NCBI GenBank assembly: GCA_965369385.1
Contig: CBDUQP010000060.1
Coordinates: 1 to 18,845 of the forward strand
Source of the DNA: CBDUQP01 sp965369385
GTDB taxonomy: Bacteria; Planctomycetota; Phycisphaerae; SM23-33
Direction: 5' to 3'
DNA length: 18,845 bases
Shown here: piece after piece, positions 1 to 8,599 of the stretch
Layout of the letters: every line of letters starts with the position of its first letter
Position numbering within the stretch: the stretch's first letter is position 1
Made by a program: the position numbers and the translations under genes
The notes under the pieces: model-generated
The model's database searches: none
Seen by the model: only the letters and a program-made list of their open reading frames with translations
What the model was told of the DNA's origin: nothing

Positions 1-1
1 G

Positions 2-3000
2 ATGAAGGGCAAGAAGATTGAGCTGCACTTGAGCGGCGTTCGGTTCAAGGTGGATGTGTTCCTCAATGGGAAACGCGTGGGAGGCGGGCATACGGATCGC
101 ATGCCTTTCATCGTCGATCTCACCAGTGCCGCCAAGTTGTCGCAAGAGAACGAGCTGCTAGTTGCAATTACGGATTGGATCAGTTCCATTCGTCCTGACT
201 GGCAGCGGAATTTCTACAAGATATCCACCAATCACCAGGGAACTGGCATAGGCGGGAATCTGCTCATCAGGCCAAGTACTGGCATGCTGTCGCCCGCTGG
301 CATTATGGATCCCATATTCATCGTGGCCTCTTCGCCGATGGCAGTGGAAAATACGTACATCACGCCATCTATACGCAAGCGTAATCTTGTCGCCAAAACC
401 ATCGTTCGCAACCCCAATTCCAAGAGTCGCAAGGTTGTCCTGCGATATAGCGTCATGGATGGGAACAAGCCCGTGCTCGACGGCGGCCGAAAGGTAGTCA
501 CACTTCAGCCTGGCCTGAATGTGATCAATCATGTCATCCCCGTCACGCCGAATTCGCTGAAGATGTGGTGGCCGAAGAAGCCGAAGCTGTACCGTATGCG
601 GATAGAACTTACCGATGGCTCGAAATTGCAGGATCGCTTCGACGCGCGATTTGGATATCGTGAGTTCTGGTGCGATGGCCCTGTGTTCCGGATAAACGGT
701 ATTGCGACCAAGCCCGGCGTCGCAGCCGGATGGCCCAGAGATTTTCCGATGGGCGGTTGTAAGACGAAGGTATGGTATGGCGTCAAGCGTTACCTTGAAT
801 CATTCTTCAATATCAACGTTACTCTCGTTCGCTATCACGCCGAGCCTTTCCCGATAATGATGTTCGACATCGCCGACGAGGTGGGACTCATGGTTATCTC
901 TGAAGCGATAATGAGCACTATTCCGCTCAAGCAGAAATTCTCCGACAAGCGATTCTGGGAGGCGTGCGCCACGTACTATCCCAAGTGGGTGCTTCGCGAG
1001 TTCAACCATCCGAGCCTGGTGATACGCAGTATCGAGAACGAAGGCGGATATCTCCTACCGCCGAAGGGCCCCTCGGCTGTCGTCGGTGACGAGGCAGCGG
1101 TCCAGATGACGATTCGCGAGTTCCGAAGAATGGGGCGCATAACCAAGAAGACGGATCCATCGCGCCCGATCATGTACGACGGATCCGGGCCGGTGTTTTA
1201 TAATGTCGCCGATATCTACAATGCCCACTATCCCGGTACTGCCGGCATGGGCAAGACGTATCCCATCGCGACGAGATGGACTACGTTCCCGCTGCAGTCA
1301 TTTAGCATCAAGGATTGGTTTTGGGATCGCAAGAAGCCGTTATACATTGGCGAGGCGTACCCGCTGTTGGGATCTACGCCGAGCTCGCTTGCAGGATTAG
1401 TTGGCGATGAAGCGTTCGTTGGCGAGTACGCCTATGCCGGAGCCGCTGTCATGTGGGCTCAGGCAATCGAAGGACATAGGATCGCCGGTGTGACGGCTAT
1501 GTATCCGTGGACGCCGCTGTACCCGGCCAGTCGTCCGGTAATCACGCCAACCAGCACTCCGCTGATCGAGATTTACGCCCGGCTGATTAAGCCCATCGCC
1601 ACATTCATTCACCAGTATCGCTCATGCTACTTTGCCAATAGCAAGATTGTGCGCACGCTGACGACGCTAAATGATACGCTCGAAACGCAGGATATCACGG
1701 TTAAGTGGCGACTCGCTACGACCGGTGGAAAGGCTCTGCGCTCAGGTGAGTTCAAAACAAAACTTGAACCGGCCGGCATGAAGCGAACAAACGTGCCTGT
1801 TGTTCTGCCAAACGTTGCCAAGCCCACTGCAGGCAAATTCATAGTGGATACCTTCACGGGCGGGAAGCTACAGTTCAGCGCAGAAAAGCCTATCGAGATA
1901 TTCCCGGAAACACTCGCCAAGCTCAAGCTGACGGCCAACTATGGTGCGATAGGCTTGAATATGGAACCCTTCAAGCGACTCGGCGTCAAGGTGCGAAAGC
2001 TCGACGTGTGCAAGTTGGACCTGAAGGGCATAGATGTGTTACTGATTTCCGGCGACATCACAAAGCTGCCGGGCCAGGAAAAGGAGATCGACAGGTTCTG
2101 CAGCGAAGGCGGACGGATAGTTGTCTTCGGAGGCAAGAGCACGCCGGAGTATCTGCCGGTGAAGCTGGAAGTCACCGAGGCGACTTCGACCATTATGTTG
2201 CCGGATGACGCGGATCCGACGGTTTTGCACAAGATCGACACACTCGGCTCATGCACTACCATGGCGTTCCCGCGGTATCCGGATCATCCGGTGCTCAAGG
2301 GTATCGGCAAGCAGCATCTGCGACACTGGCGTGAGAATTTCCTACTGGCCGACCACACCTTCAAGAAGCCTGAAGATTTTACCGCCAAGGCGATAGTTGA
2401 TTGTGCGGGCGGCTTTAAGGAGGCGGTCGTTCTGGAGATTCCTCACGGTAGGGGCGTGATAATGGCGGTTCAATTGCCGGTGGTTTCGATGTTCGATCAG
2501 CAGCCGGTAGCCCGCAAAGTTCTGGCAAACTTGCTGGAATATGTTGATACGTGCGGATCGCTCGCGCCCAAGCCGATAGGCCTGCTCGCAGATCGCAAAG
2601 GCAAGGTGTTCAGATTCCTCAAGGCAATCGGTGTGGAACCATGGAATCTCTCGGGGCGTCTCGATGATATCGCGAACCTGTCTGCGTATAGCCTGATAAT
2701 GGTGAATTGTGACAGGGAGAGCCTTGACGAGCTTGCGCGGCACAAGGATAAGTTCGACAAGTTCGTGCGGGCAGGCGGTGTTGTGTGGCTGCACAAGCCC
2801 GCGCCTGAGCACGCTCAGCTCTTGAGCAAACTCGTGGGGGCTGACGTGAAGATCAATCCGCTGTTTCTCAAGCGGCCGGTGAAGCTGGCCAAGCGCGGAC
2901 TGGGGTTAGGCGTTACAGGTGACAGCGTGTACTGGCGCAGGTCCGGTTGGGTCTATTTTCAGAATCCTCCCGCACCGCGGATTGCCAAGCACACAGTGGA

Positions 3001-3838
3001 TATTGCTCCCGGTGATGGCATAGAGAAGCTGGTAACTCCCGCGATTTTTGCCTCGGTGCGCAGGGGCAAGGGACATTGGTTCATTGATCAGGTTACGTGG
3101 GAGGGGGAATACAACCAGGCCAAGCAGGCCAGGGCTTTTGTTCGTCCGATCCTCGCCAACGTGCCCACCGTTCAGATCAGGAAGAAGGCAGAGAAAGCTG
3201 CCGACGTATCGCATCTCGGCTTCAAGTCCATCGACATTTCCCGCTCATGCAATGCGAGCTTCGTCGGTGGGGTATGGAATGCTCCGCAAGCGGGGCTTCA
3301 TGGCCTGCCGCTGGGCAAGAACGTGTTCAAGGGTATCGAATACAAGATAGTTGACCCGAAGTCCAATAGCGGCAAGAGCTGCGTGGGTTTCTACTCAAAT
3401 AAGTACAATCTGAAGGGTGCCAGGAAGGTGCTGCTGCCGGTTCGCAGGAAGGCGGCCCAAGTGAACCTGTTGATTACCAGCCTGTGGACGAACCTGTTGC
3501 AGCCGAACGATCCGGTATTGGAGTATGACGTGAAGTACGTCGACGGTTCGCATGTGAAGGGGCATGTTCTTTACGGCAAGGACGTGCAGGACTGGTGCAG
3601 GATCAGCCGCACGCCTGACGACTATCACCCCGGTATGGCATGGAAGGGCAAGAAGTCGCCGTTCCCGGGCTTGTATAACTTCGCTTTCAAGAACCCGTAT
3701 CCAAGAGTAGCCATCGAGAGCGTCACGCTTGATTCGGGCGACAGAGTCTCGCTACTGATCCTGATCGCAGCCAGTACGCAGGACAGGTTGCCTGAAAAGG
3801 CCAAGCCGGTCTTCGTGATTCCCGGCATGGAGGAGTAA
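2..3838 (+). CDS. Giant GH2-family glycoside hydrolase, 5' end outside the window
   Basis: The frame is open from the first base to TAA at 3836-3838. The ATG at 2-4 is probably internal: it aligns with about residue 130 of the paralogue at 4418-8443, so the signal peptide and part of the first domain are missing. Domains in window numbering: the end of a jelly-roll sugar-binding domain (1-100), an Ig-like domain (about 115-215), a TIM barrel (about 225-555), two glutamine-amidotransferase-like Rossmann folds (about 640-860 and 865-960) and a C-terminal beta-rich module (about 1060-1278). The GH2 acid/base motif is clear: NHPS, then IENEGG with Glu347. The expected nucleophile is Glu451 in KPLYIGEAY, so catalysis looks intact. 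GH2 enzymes hydrolyse beta-linked galactosides, glucuronides, mannosides and related sugars with retention; the substrate here cannot be told. Secretion is inferred from the paralogue. Family assignment is firm, specificity unknown. Confidence 0.85.
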   Translation: MKGKKIELHLSGVRFKVDVFLNGKRVGGGHTDRMPFIVDLTSAAKLSQENELLVAITDWISSIRPDWQRNFYKISTNHQGTGIGGNLLIRPSTGMLSPAGIMDPIFIVASSPMAVENTYITPSIRKRNLVAKTIVRNPNSKSRKVVLRYSVMDGNKPVLDGGRKVVTLQPGLNVINHVIPVTPNSLKMWWPKKPKLYRMRIELTDGSKLQDRFDARFGYREFWCDGPVFRINGIATKPGVAAGWPRDFPMGGCKTKVWYGVKRYLESFFNINVTLVRYHAEPFPIMMFDIADEVGLMVISEAIMSTIPLKQKFSDKRFWEACATYYPKWVLREFNHPSLVIRSIENEGGYLLPPKGPSAVVGDEAAVQMTIREFRRMGRITKKTDPSRPIMYDGSGPVFYNVADIYNAHYPGTAGMGKTYPIATRWTTFPLQSFSIKDWFWDRKKPLYIGEAYPLLGSTPSSLAGLVGDEAFVGEYAYAGAAVMWAQAIEGHRIAGVTAMYPWTPLYPASRPVITPTSTPLIEIYARLIKPIATFIHQYRSCYFANSKIVRTLTTLNDTLETQDITVKWRLATTGGKALRSGEFKTKLEPAGMKRTNVPVVLPNVAKPTAGKFIVDTFTGGKLQFSAEKPIEIFPETLAKLKLTANYGAIGLNMEPFKRLGVKVRKLDVCKLDLKGIDVLLISGDITKLPGQEKEIDRFCSEGGRIVVFGGKSTPEYLPVKLEVTEATSTIMLPDDADPTVLHKIDTLGSCTTMAFPRYPDHPVLKGIGKQHLRHWRENFLLADHTFKKPEDFTAKAIVDCAGGFKEAVVLEIPHGRGVIMAVQLPVVSMFDQQPVARKVLANLLEYVDTCGSLAPKPIGLLADRKGKVFRFLKAIGVEPWNLSGRLDDIANLSAYSLIMVNCDRESLDELARHKDKFDKFVRAGGVVWLHKPAPEHAQLLSKLVGADVKINPLFLKRPVKLAKRGLGLGVTGDSVYWRRSGWVYFQNPPAPRIAKHTVDIAPGDGIEKLVTPAIFASVRRGKGHWFIDQVTWEGEYNQAKQARAFVRPILANVPTVQIRKKAEKAADVSHLGFKSIDISRSCNASFVGGVWNAPQAGLHGLPLGKNVFKGIEYKIVDPKSNSGKSCVGFYSNKYNLKGARKVLLPVRRKAAQVNLLITSLWTNLLQPNDPVLEYDVKYVDGSHVKGHVLYGKDVQDWCRISRTPDDYHPGMAWKGKKSPFPGLYNFAFKNPYPRVAIESVTLDSGDRVSLLILIAASTQDRLPEKAKPVFVIPGMEE

Positions 3839-3971
3839 CGATTCTGACTTTGTGAGCAGGCAGTTGCTCAAAGGCGATTGCCTGTTCAGCGGCAGACTTG
3901 TCGGCAACGTGTGCGGAGCTTGCCGTTGATGGGCTGAGCGATGCACCGTGATACGGAGAATAGGCAAATGC

Positions 3972-4005
3972 ACAAAGGGTCCACCATAAATGGTGGGCCC
4001 TTTGT
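3972..4005. terminator. 15-bp hairpin between GH2 gene and tRNA-Arg
   Basis: The arms 3972-3986 and 3991-4005 are complementary over 15 positions with a single G-U-type mismatch and enclose the 4-base loop TAAA. The hairpin begins 13 bases beyond the 3' end of the minus-strand tRNA and 134 bases beyond the stop codon of the plus-strand GH2 gene. The arm ends are rich in A and T (ACAAAG/CTTTGT), so both strands get a short T-rich exit, although neither has a long T run. A bidirectional intrinsic terminator is the simplest reading. A weaker stem (CGGCAA/TTGCCG) lies at about 3902-3925. Confidence 0.65.
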
Positions 4006-4017
4006 ATGTTGCATTAC

Positions 4018-4091
4018 CACGCCCGACAGGACTCGAACCTGTAACCTGCGGTTTAGAAGACCGCTGCTCTATCCGGTTGAGCTACGGGCGC
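4018..4091 (-). tRNA. tRNA-Arg, anticodon UCU
   Basis: On the minus strand the gene begins GCGCCCGTAGCTCA at 4091 and folds into a full cloverleaf. It has a D-arm with GAGC, an anticodon stem GCGGT/ACCGC around the loop CTTCTAA (anticodon TCT, reading AGA and possibly AGG), and a T-arm with GGTTCGAGTCC. The acceptor stem pairs GCGCCCG with CGGGCGT, leaving a G-U pair at position 1-72, and the discriminator base is G. No CCA follows in the DNA, so the end must be added by the CCA-adding enzyme. The gene stands alone between two large GH2 genes on the opposite strand; a hairpin terminator lies just downstream. I see no convincing promoter upstream of 4091. Confidence 0.95.
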
Positions 4092-4286
4092 TTGAGCCTG
4101 TGCGATGCCAGAGGTCGGCTTGGCGGCAGGCGGCAAGTGCTTCATTCCAAGCCACCTGCGGGCAGCTTCCGGCAATCTCCGGCTGGATCGCAGAGTGAGA
4201 TTTGTAATGGGAATGCCCCCAGAAGTCAACCGGCGAGGAGCATAAATTCGACTCCTACTGCCGGTCTGTGTTACTCAGGGCATGTG

Positions 4287-4311
4287 ATATGTATTCGATA
4301 AGCATACATAT
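4287..4311. promoter_or_regulatory. Perfect 8-bp inverted repeat, possible operator
   Basis: ATATGTAT (4287-4294) and ATACATAT (4304-4311) are perfect reverse complements separated by 9 bases. The pair is centred about 119 bp before the start codon at 4418 and about 45 bp upstream of the suggested -35 element. Spaced symmetric sites of this size are typical of dimeric regulators. No regulator gene is present nearby, so the binding protein is unknown. Confidence 0.3.
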
Positions 4312-4341
4312 AGACGCCATTTCCGTCATTAATAACGCATT

Positions 4342-4370
4342 TTGTGAGCTTCCCTGCGTCGAGCTATCCT
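4342..4370 (+). promoter_or_regulatory. Weak sigma70-like promoter candidate
   Basis: TTGTGA (4342-4347) and TATCCT (4365-4370) are separated by exactly 17 bases. Each matches the consensus at four of six positions. Transcription would start near 4377, giving a leader of about 40 bases before the ATG at 4418. This is the best-spaced pair in the region but is weak on its own. Confidence 0.3.
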
Positions 4371-4417
4371 GATAGACTATGTTCTCTCTCCACACCGTTT
4401 CTGAAGGAGCAAAAGGG

Positions 4418-7400
4418 ATGTCTATTATTCAACGCGGGTTGTTGGTTCTCGTATTGCTGTCTTGCGCGGGTGTCGTCACGGTCTATGATTGCTGTCGACT
4501 GCAGGCAGATGTTCCTTCTCGGGCGATAATGCCTGCGCCGCGAGCGTACTATCAGGCTATCGCCTCGCCGCAGAGAGGTTTCATTTCCTTGAATGGTCAG
4601 TGGGATTGGAAGGCAATTGGCGGCCGCCCTTACAGTCTCAAGAATACCACGCTGTTTGCGAAGCCTGATTCGCCCCTGCCCGCGGTCCAAACGAAGGTCA
4701 AGCTGCCGACCGACGGATGGACGGGCAAGATGCTCTTGCCGCATCAGGCTGCAAATGGCGAAAAGGGTAACGCGGCAAAGTGCTGGTATCGTAGAGAGTT
4801 CACAGTGCCAGTCGAATGGAAGAGCAGGCAGATCGAGATCCAGTTCATGGGCGCAGGCTTCGAGGTGGCAGTCTGGGTGAACGGCCAACTCTGCGGAACT
4901 CACCTCGGTGATGCGACTGCTTTTGCCGTTGATATCACAAAAGCTGTGAAAACTGGGCAGAAGAACGAAGTGCACTTGCGTGTCTGGCGGCACGAAATTG
5001 CTTATGGTGAGATATGGCCTCAGATAATGATGGAGGGAGTACATACCCCTCGTCAGGGCGTGTGGGATGACATATGTCTTCGGAGCAGGCCAAAGATTGC
5101 TGTGGAGAAAGTGTTCTGCAAGACGAGCTTTCGTAACCAACAAATGGATGCAGCCTATCGCCTGGTAAACGATACGGTCACCCCGGCAAAGATAACGCTG
5201 GAGGCGGTCGTACTGGACAAGGATGGCAAGATATCGGTGGACCTGGGGCGCAGAAAGTTCACTATCAGGGCAGGCAGAAAGTTGGGGTGCGTGCTGCCTG
5301 GGCGGTGGCGGAATCCGCACTTGTGGATGCCTGATGATCCGTATCTATATATAGTAGAGACCAAGGTTAAGCAGAACGGTAAGCTTATCGATACACATCG
5401 CGAGCGATTCGGTTTTGCCGAGTGTTGGATAGATGGTGGTGATTTCCGGATTAACGGCAAAGTGGTCCGCTTTCATCAGCAATCTCTGGCTTTCGGACGG
5501 GGGCAGCATCATCTGCAGGATGTCCCCGGCATTCGGACAGCGCTGAGGAAGTACAAGAAAATGGGCGTCAATATGCTTTGTCTGGTCCAGAAGCCCAGTT
5601 CGATGTTCTTGGAGATTGCCGATGAGGAGGGCATGTTCATCAAGGTGCAATCGGGCTGGCATCATCCAACCAAATCGCTCACGCCTGAGTTCAAGAAGAA
5701 CACATCCCGTGTCATACAGGAATGGATCGAGCGAGATCGCAATCATCCTTCAGTTGCAATGTGGTGTGCCGGCAACGAGCCTGTTGGCGGCTGTGACACT
5801 ATACTCTGGGCGAAAAGCGTGATCGAAAGGTTTGACTCGATCAGGCCCATTGATATTCATCGCTCCTTCGGGAATTCGCCGTACATCACGGACGGCAGTG
5901 TCAAGAAGCGAACTCATTACGAAATCGCCAATCTGGACTATCCGATAGTATCCGGCTCGTCATATTCGCTGCTCAGTGCCGCGGAGTTCCCAAGCCGTTG
6001 GGCAATCGACAGGCCTCTGCCGCTCTTTGTCGGCAGATGGGGAGGGTTGTTCACTTCCGGCATGGCGAGTCTGGGGCCGAAGCACTATGAGAAGATGTTT
6101 GCGATGAAGGGGCCCAAGCAGTCTGGCGAATTCGGATATGAGGGGGTGTTGGAGTATCTACGGTCGATCATTCCTCACTGGCGACGGGCTAGGGTAAGCG
6201 GCGCGGGTGATCAGATGATAAGTCTGGAGCACAAATCCGAGCTGACGAAAAAGCATGACAATGTTGATCATGAATATGCCAAACTGTGGGCTCCGAAGTT
6301 TGCCTACTTTGTGGATCGCACGCGGGCAGTTTATGCAGGCAGCCAGTTCAAGCGAACGCTGTGCGTGGTGAATGAGACGATGGATGATCTGAAGACCGGC
6401 GTCACTGTGAAGATGACGGTAAACGGCAAGACGCAGACGGTGGCTGACATGAAGCTGAAGATTGCCCAGGGACAGGTGGTTGATGTTCCGGTGAGCTTCA
6501 AGCTTCCGGCTGTGAAGAAGAAGACTCCCGCACGTATCACAATAGAGTTCGAAGGCAGCAAGAAGGGGTCACACACGATTGGACTGGATTTGGATATTTT
6601 TCCGCCCCGGATCGCTGCCGCCAAGTCGAAGACGAAGATCGGTCTGTATGATCCTGCCGGCATGACTGGCGCTGCAATGAAGAAACTTGGGCTGGCATTC
6701 AAGCCGGTCGCCGATATCAAAAAGCTCAAGGGTCTGGACGTGCTGGTAATCGGCAGGCACGGCCTGGACAAGACGGTAGTGGCCGCACGTGATGAGATTC
6801 TCGCGTTTGTGAAAGCGGGAGGAAAGGTTGTGTGCAGCGGGCAGAAGGCGTGGCTATCGTGGCTGCCGCTGTCGCTTCGGATGGACCGCGGCGTGGAGAT
6901 GCCGCAGGCTTGGCGTATGGCATCAAATAGTCTACTGTTTGCCGGGCTGAATGATGTGGACCTGTCCTGGTGGCCTAATAATCGCGGGAAGGAAGCCAGT
7001 TACAAGGTTCCCGGCGCGGTAGCGGTTAACTGTTATCAGAAACCAACTGTTGGGCGAGTGCGTCCTCTGTTGGAAAACGGTGTTCGTCTGGCCCTGAGTC
7101 CGCTGCTTGAGTTCCGCCACGGAAAGGGAGTCGTCCTGCTGAGCCAGCTTGAGCTCGAACCTGTGGTCGGCGTCTCGCCGGTTGCAGATATTGTCTTCGA
7201 ACGTTTGGTTCAGGCACCTGTCACAAAGTTGCCCACCCGTCGGGTTTGGTACGCCGGCGACGCGGCCGCAAAGGGCTTCGTGGCGGGGCAGATGGGTGTT
7301 GAGATTACGGATCTGGCCAGTGGTGATGAACACGAGTGGAGCGAGAAGGATCTGATACTCTGGATGCCGCACGGGCGGGTGTTGGATGGATCGCAGAGCA

Positions 7401-8443
7401 AGAGTGTCAAGAAAGCTACTGACGCCGGTGCCTCGCTATTGGTGATCTGCAATGAAGCGAAGTTCCTGCCCAAGATTGCTGGTATGCCCGCATTCGATAA
7501 CGCCGAGAGCTGGAAGGATCGTCCGTTTGTTTACGAGAAGAAGATTCGGATGGCGATTGTCAAACGCGGCCAGCCGCTTGTCGATGGTGTGAGCAATTCC
7601 GAGCTGACGGAACGTACGCTTGCCCGCTGGCAGGTTGTTGAAGGCAAGGAGTGGAAGCACCTGGCGTCCCCCGGCGTGATAGCGATGCGCAAGAACGGCA
7701 AGAGTGTGCAGGTAGTGTCAACGATGCTGCGATGGGGCGATGGGAAGGTAGTCGGCAATTACGGTAAGGTGCTGCACAAGCTGCTCACTAATCTGGGGGC
7801 GGTCAGCCTGGATCACCGAGCGTCGGGCCTGGCTGGGTCGGGCAAGTTCCTCCAGATCGATTTGCGGAAGCATTGTACGATGGGATTTAGCGATGAACGC
7901 GATGGTGATGGCAAGGGCGGCTGGACCGACCAGGGCAAGACGAACGATCTGGGCATCATGCCGACAGGTCGGCTTGAATGTGTTGGCGTGCCGTTTGATG
8001 TTATTGATCCCTCAACGAACGCGGGCAAGTCGGCGGTGGTTCTTGGTGGCGGAACAAGGCTTGGGAATAAGCCGACAAGTGCCAACAAGATAGATTTCGG
8101 GCATCGCAAGGTGAAGAAGGTGTATTTCCTGCATTCGGCCGCGTGGCTTGGCAGAAAGCTGGTCGGCGAGTATCGCGTGCATTACACCAAGGCGCTGGAG
8201 ATGCACGAGACGATCCCCCTGATCGGTTGGAGCAATATCGGTGATTGGTGGAATCCGCGAGGATTGCCCAAAGCCAGAATCGGTTGGAGAAGCCGCAACG
8301 AGCTTGCGAATGTCGGCTTGTATGTGTTCGAGTGGACCAATCCACATCCAGATACTGCTATTGACACGATAGATTTCGTGTCGTTCAGCAGGGGCGGTAA
8401 GGGCACGATTATGTGCCTCGTGGCGATCACGGCTGAGGAGTGA
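4418..8443 (+). CDS. Giant secreted GH2-like protein lacking the expected nucleophile
   Basis: The start was set at 4418 because AAGGAG (4404-4409) lies 8 bases upstream; the in-frame ATG at 4379 has no such signal. The product has 1341 residues. It opens with MSIIQRGLLVLVLL, a Sec signal peptide probably cut near residue 30 (after LQA). Domains: sugar-binding jelly roll (about 55-215), Ig-like (225-325), TIM barrel (330-640), two amidotransferase-like Rossmann folds (about 740-930 and 938-1090) and a C-terminal module (about 1145-1341). The acid/base site is intact (NHPS, then WCAGNEP, Glu454). At the end of the next conserved strand, where the paralogue at 2-3838 has KPLYIGEAY, this protein has LPLFVGRWG, so Arg540 replaces the nucleophile. 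Glu571 in GEFGYEG is a conceivable substitute, although it aligns with a different glutamate of the paralogue. It may be a carbohydrate-binding pseudoenzyme or use altered chemistry. Family firm, activity uncertain. Confidence 0.85.
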   Translation: MSIIQRGLLVLVLLSCAGVVTVYDCCRLQADVPSRAIMPAPRAYYQAIASPQRGFISLNGQWDWKAIGGRPYSLKNTTLFAKPDSPLPAVQTKVKLPTDGWTGKMLLPHQAANGEKGNAAKCWYRREFTVPVEWKSRQIEIQFMGAGFEVAVWVNGQLCGTHLGDATAFAVDITKAVKTGQKNEVHLRVWRHEIAYGEIWPQIMMEGVHTPRQGVWDDICLRSRPKIAVEKVFCKTSFRNQQMDAAYRLVNDTVTPAKITLEAVVLDKDGKISVDLGRRKFTIRAGRKLGCVLPGRWRNPHLWMPDDPYLYIVETKVKQNGKLIDTHRERFGFAECWIDGGDFRINGKVVRFHQQSLAFGRGQHHLQDVPGIRTALRKYKKMGVNMLCLVQKPSSMFLEIADEEGMFIKVQSGWHHPTKSLTPEFKKNTSRVIQEWIERDRNHPSVAMWCAGNEPVGGCDTILWAKSVIERFDSIRPIDIHRSFGNSPYITDGSVKKRTHYEIANLDYPIVSGSSYSLLSAAEFPSRWAIDRPLPLFVGRWGGLFTSGMASLGPKHYEKMFAMKGPKQSGEFGYEGVLEYLRSIIPHWRRARVSGAGDQMISLEHKSELTKKHDNVDHEYAKLWAPKFAYFVDRTRAVYAGSQFKRTLCVVNETMDDLKTGVTVKMTVNGKTQTVADMKLKIAQGQVVDVPVSFKLPAVKKKTPARITIEFEGSKKGSHTIGLDLDIFPPRIAAAKSKTKIGLYDPAGMTGAAMKKLGLAFKPVADIKKLKGLDVLVIGRHGLDKTVVAARDEILAFVKAGGKVVCSGQKAWLSWLPLSLRMDRGVEMPQAWRMASNSLLFAGLNDVDLSWWPNNRGKEASYKVPGAVAVNCYQKPTVGRVRPLLENGVRLALSPLLEFRHGKGVVLLSQLELEPVVGVSPVADIVFERLVQAPVTKLPTRRVWYAGDAAAKGFVAGQMGVEITDLASGDEHEWSEKDLILWMPHGRVLDGSQSKSVKKATDAGASLLVICNEAKFLPKIAGMPAFDNAESWKDRPFVYEKKIRMAIVKRGQPLVDGVSNSELTERTLARWQVVEGKEWKHLASPGVIAMRKNGKSVQVVSTMLRWGDGKVVGNYGKVLHKLLTNLGAVSLDHRASGLAGSGKFLQIDLRKHCTMGFSDERDGDGKGGWTDQGKTNDLGIMPTGRLECVGVPFDVIDPSTNAGKSAVVLGGGTRLGNKPTSANKIDFGHRKVKKVYFLHSAAWLGRKLVGEYRVHYTKALEMHETIPLIGWSNIGDWWNPRGLPKARIGWRSRNELANVGLYVFEWTNPHPDTAIDTIDFVSFSRGGKGTIMCLVAITAEE

Positions 8444-8599
8444 TCGCCGTCGGCAGATAGGCATCCGTCGATATAGATTGGTCAGTAGAGCAGAAGCGAA
8501 CAGGGCGCCCGAGGCGATATGCCTGGGCAAGAGCAATCGGACGCCGCCGGTAGCCCAGCCCTTAAGCGGACTGCAAAGTGTTCATCTGCATATGTCGCC

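Larger units (their letters stand above)
4092..4417. other. Intergenic region upstream of the second GH2 gene
   Basis: No gene is seen in these 326 bases. The longer frames that run through here translate the complement of the tRNA and are spurious. The stretch holds an imperfect hairpin at 4229-4265 (ACCGGC..GGAG against CTCC..GCCGGT), an AT-rich inverted repeat at 4287-4311, a weak promoter-like pair at 4342-4370 and the Shine-Dalgarno sequence of the next gene at 4404-4409. Confidence 0.6.

Noticed and set aside
3607..3636. Identical RTPDDYHP segment in the first GH2 protein and in the membrane protein at 17848-18612, with similar DNA
   Set aside because: The proteins are otherwise unrelated and the segment lies in different contexts. 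It is probably chance, although the DNA similarity is curious.
3941..4301. Plus-strand frames with peptides such as PDRTRTCNLRFRRPLLYPVELRAL and related text across 3941-4301
   Set aside because: They are translations of the complement of the tRNA-Arg gene, a well-known source of false protein annotations.
4364..5320. 318-codon minus-strand open frame
   Set aside because: It is antisense to the GH2 gene with its clear ribosome binding site and signal peptide, and shows no recognisable domain.
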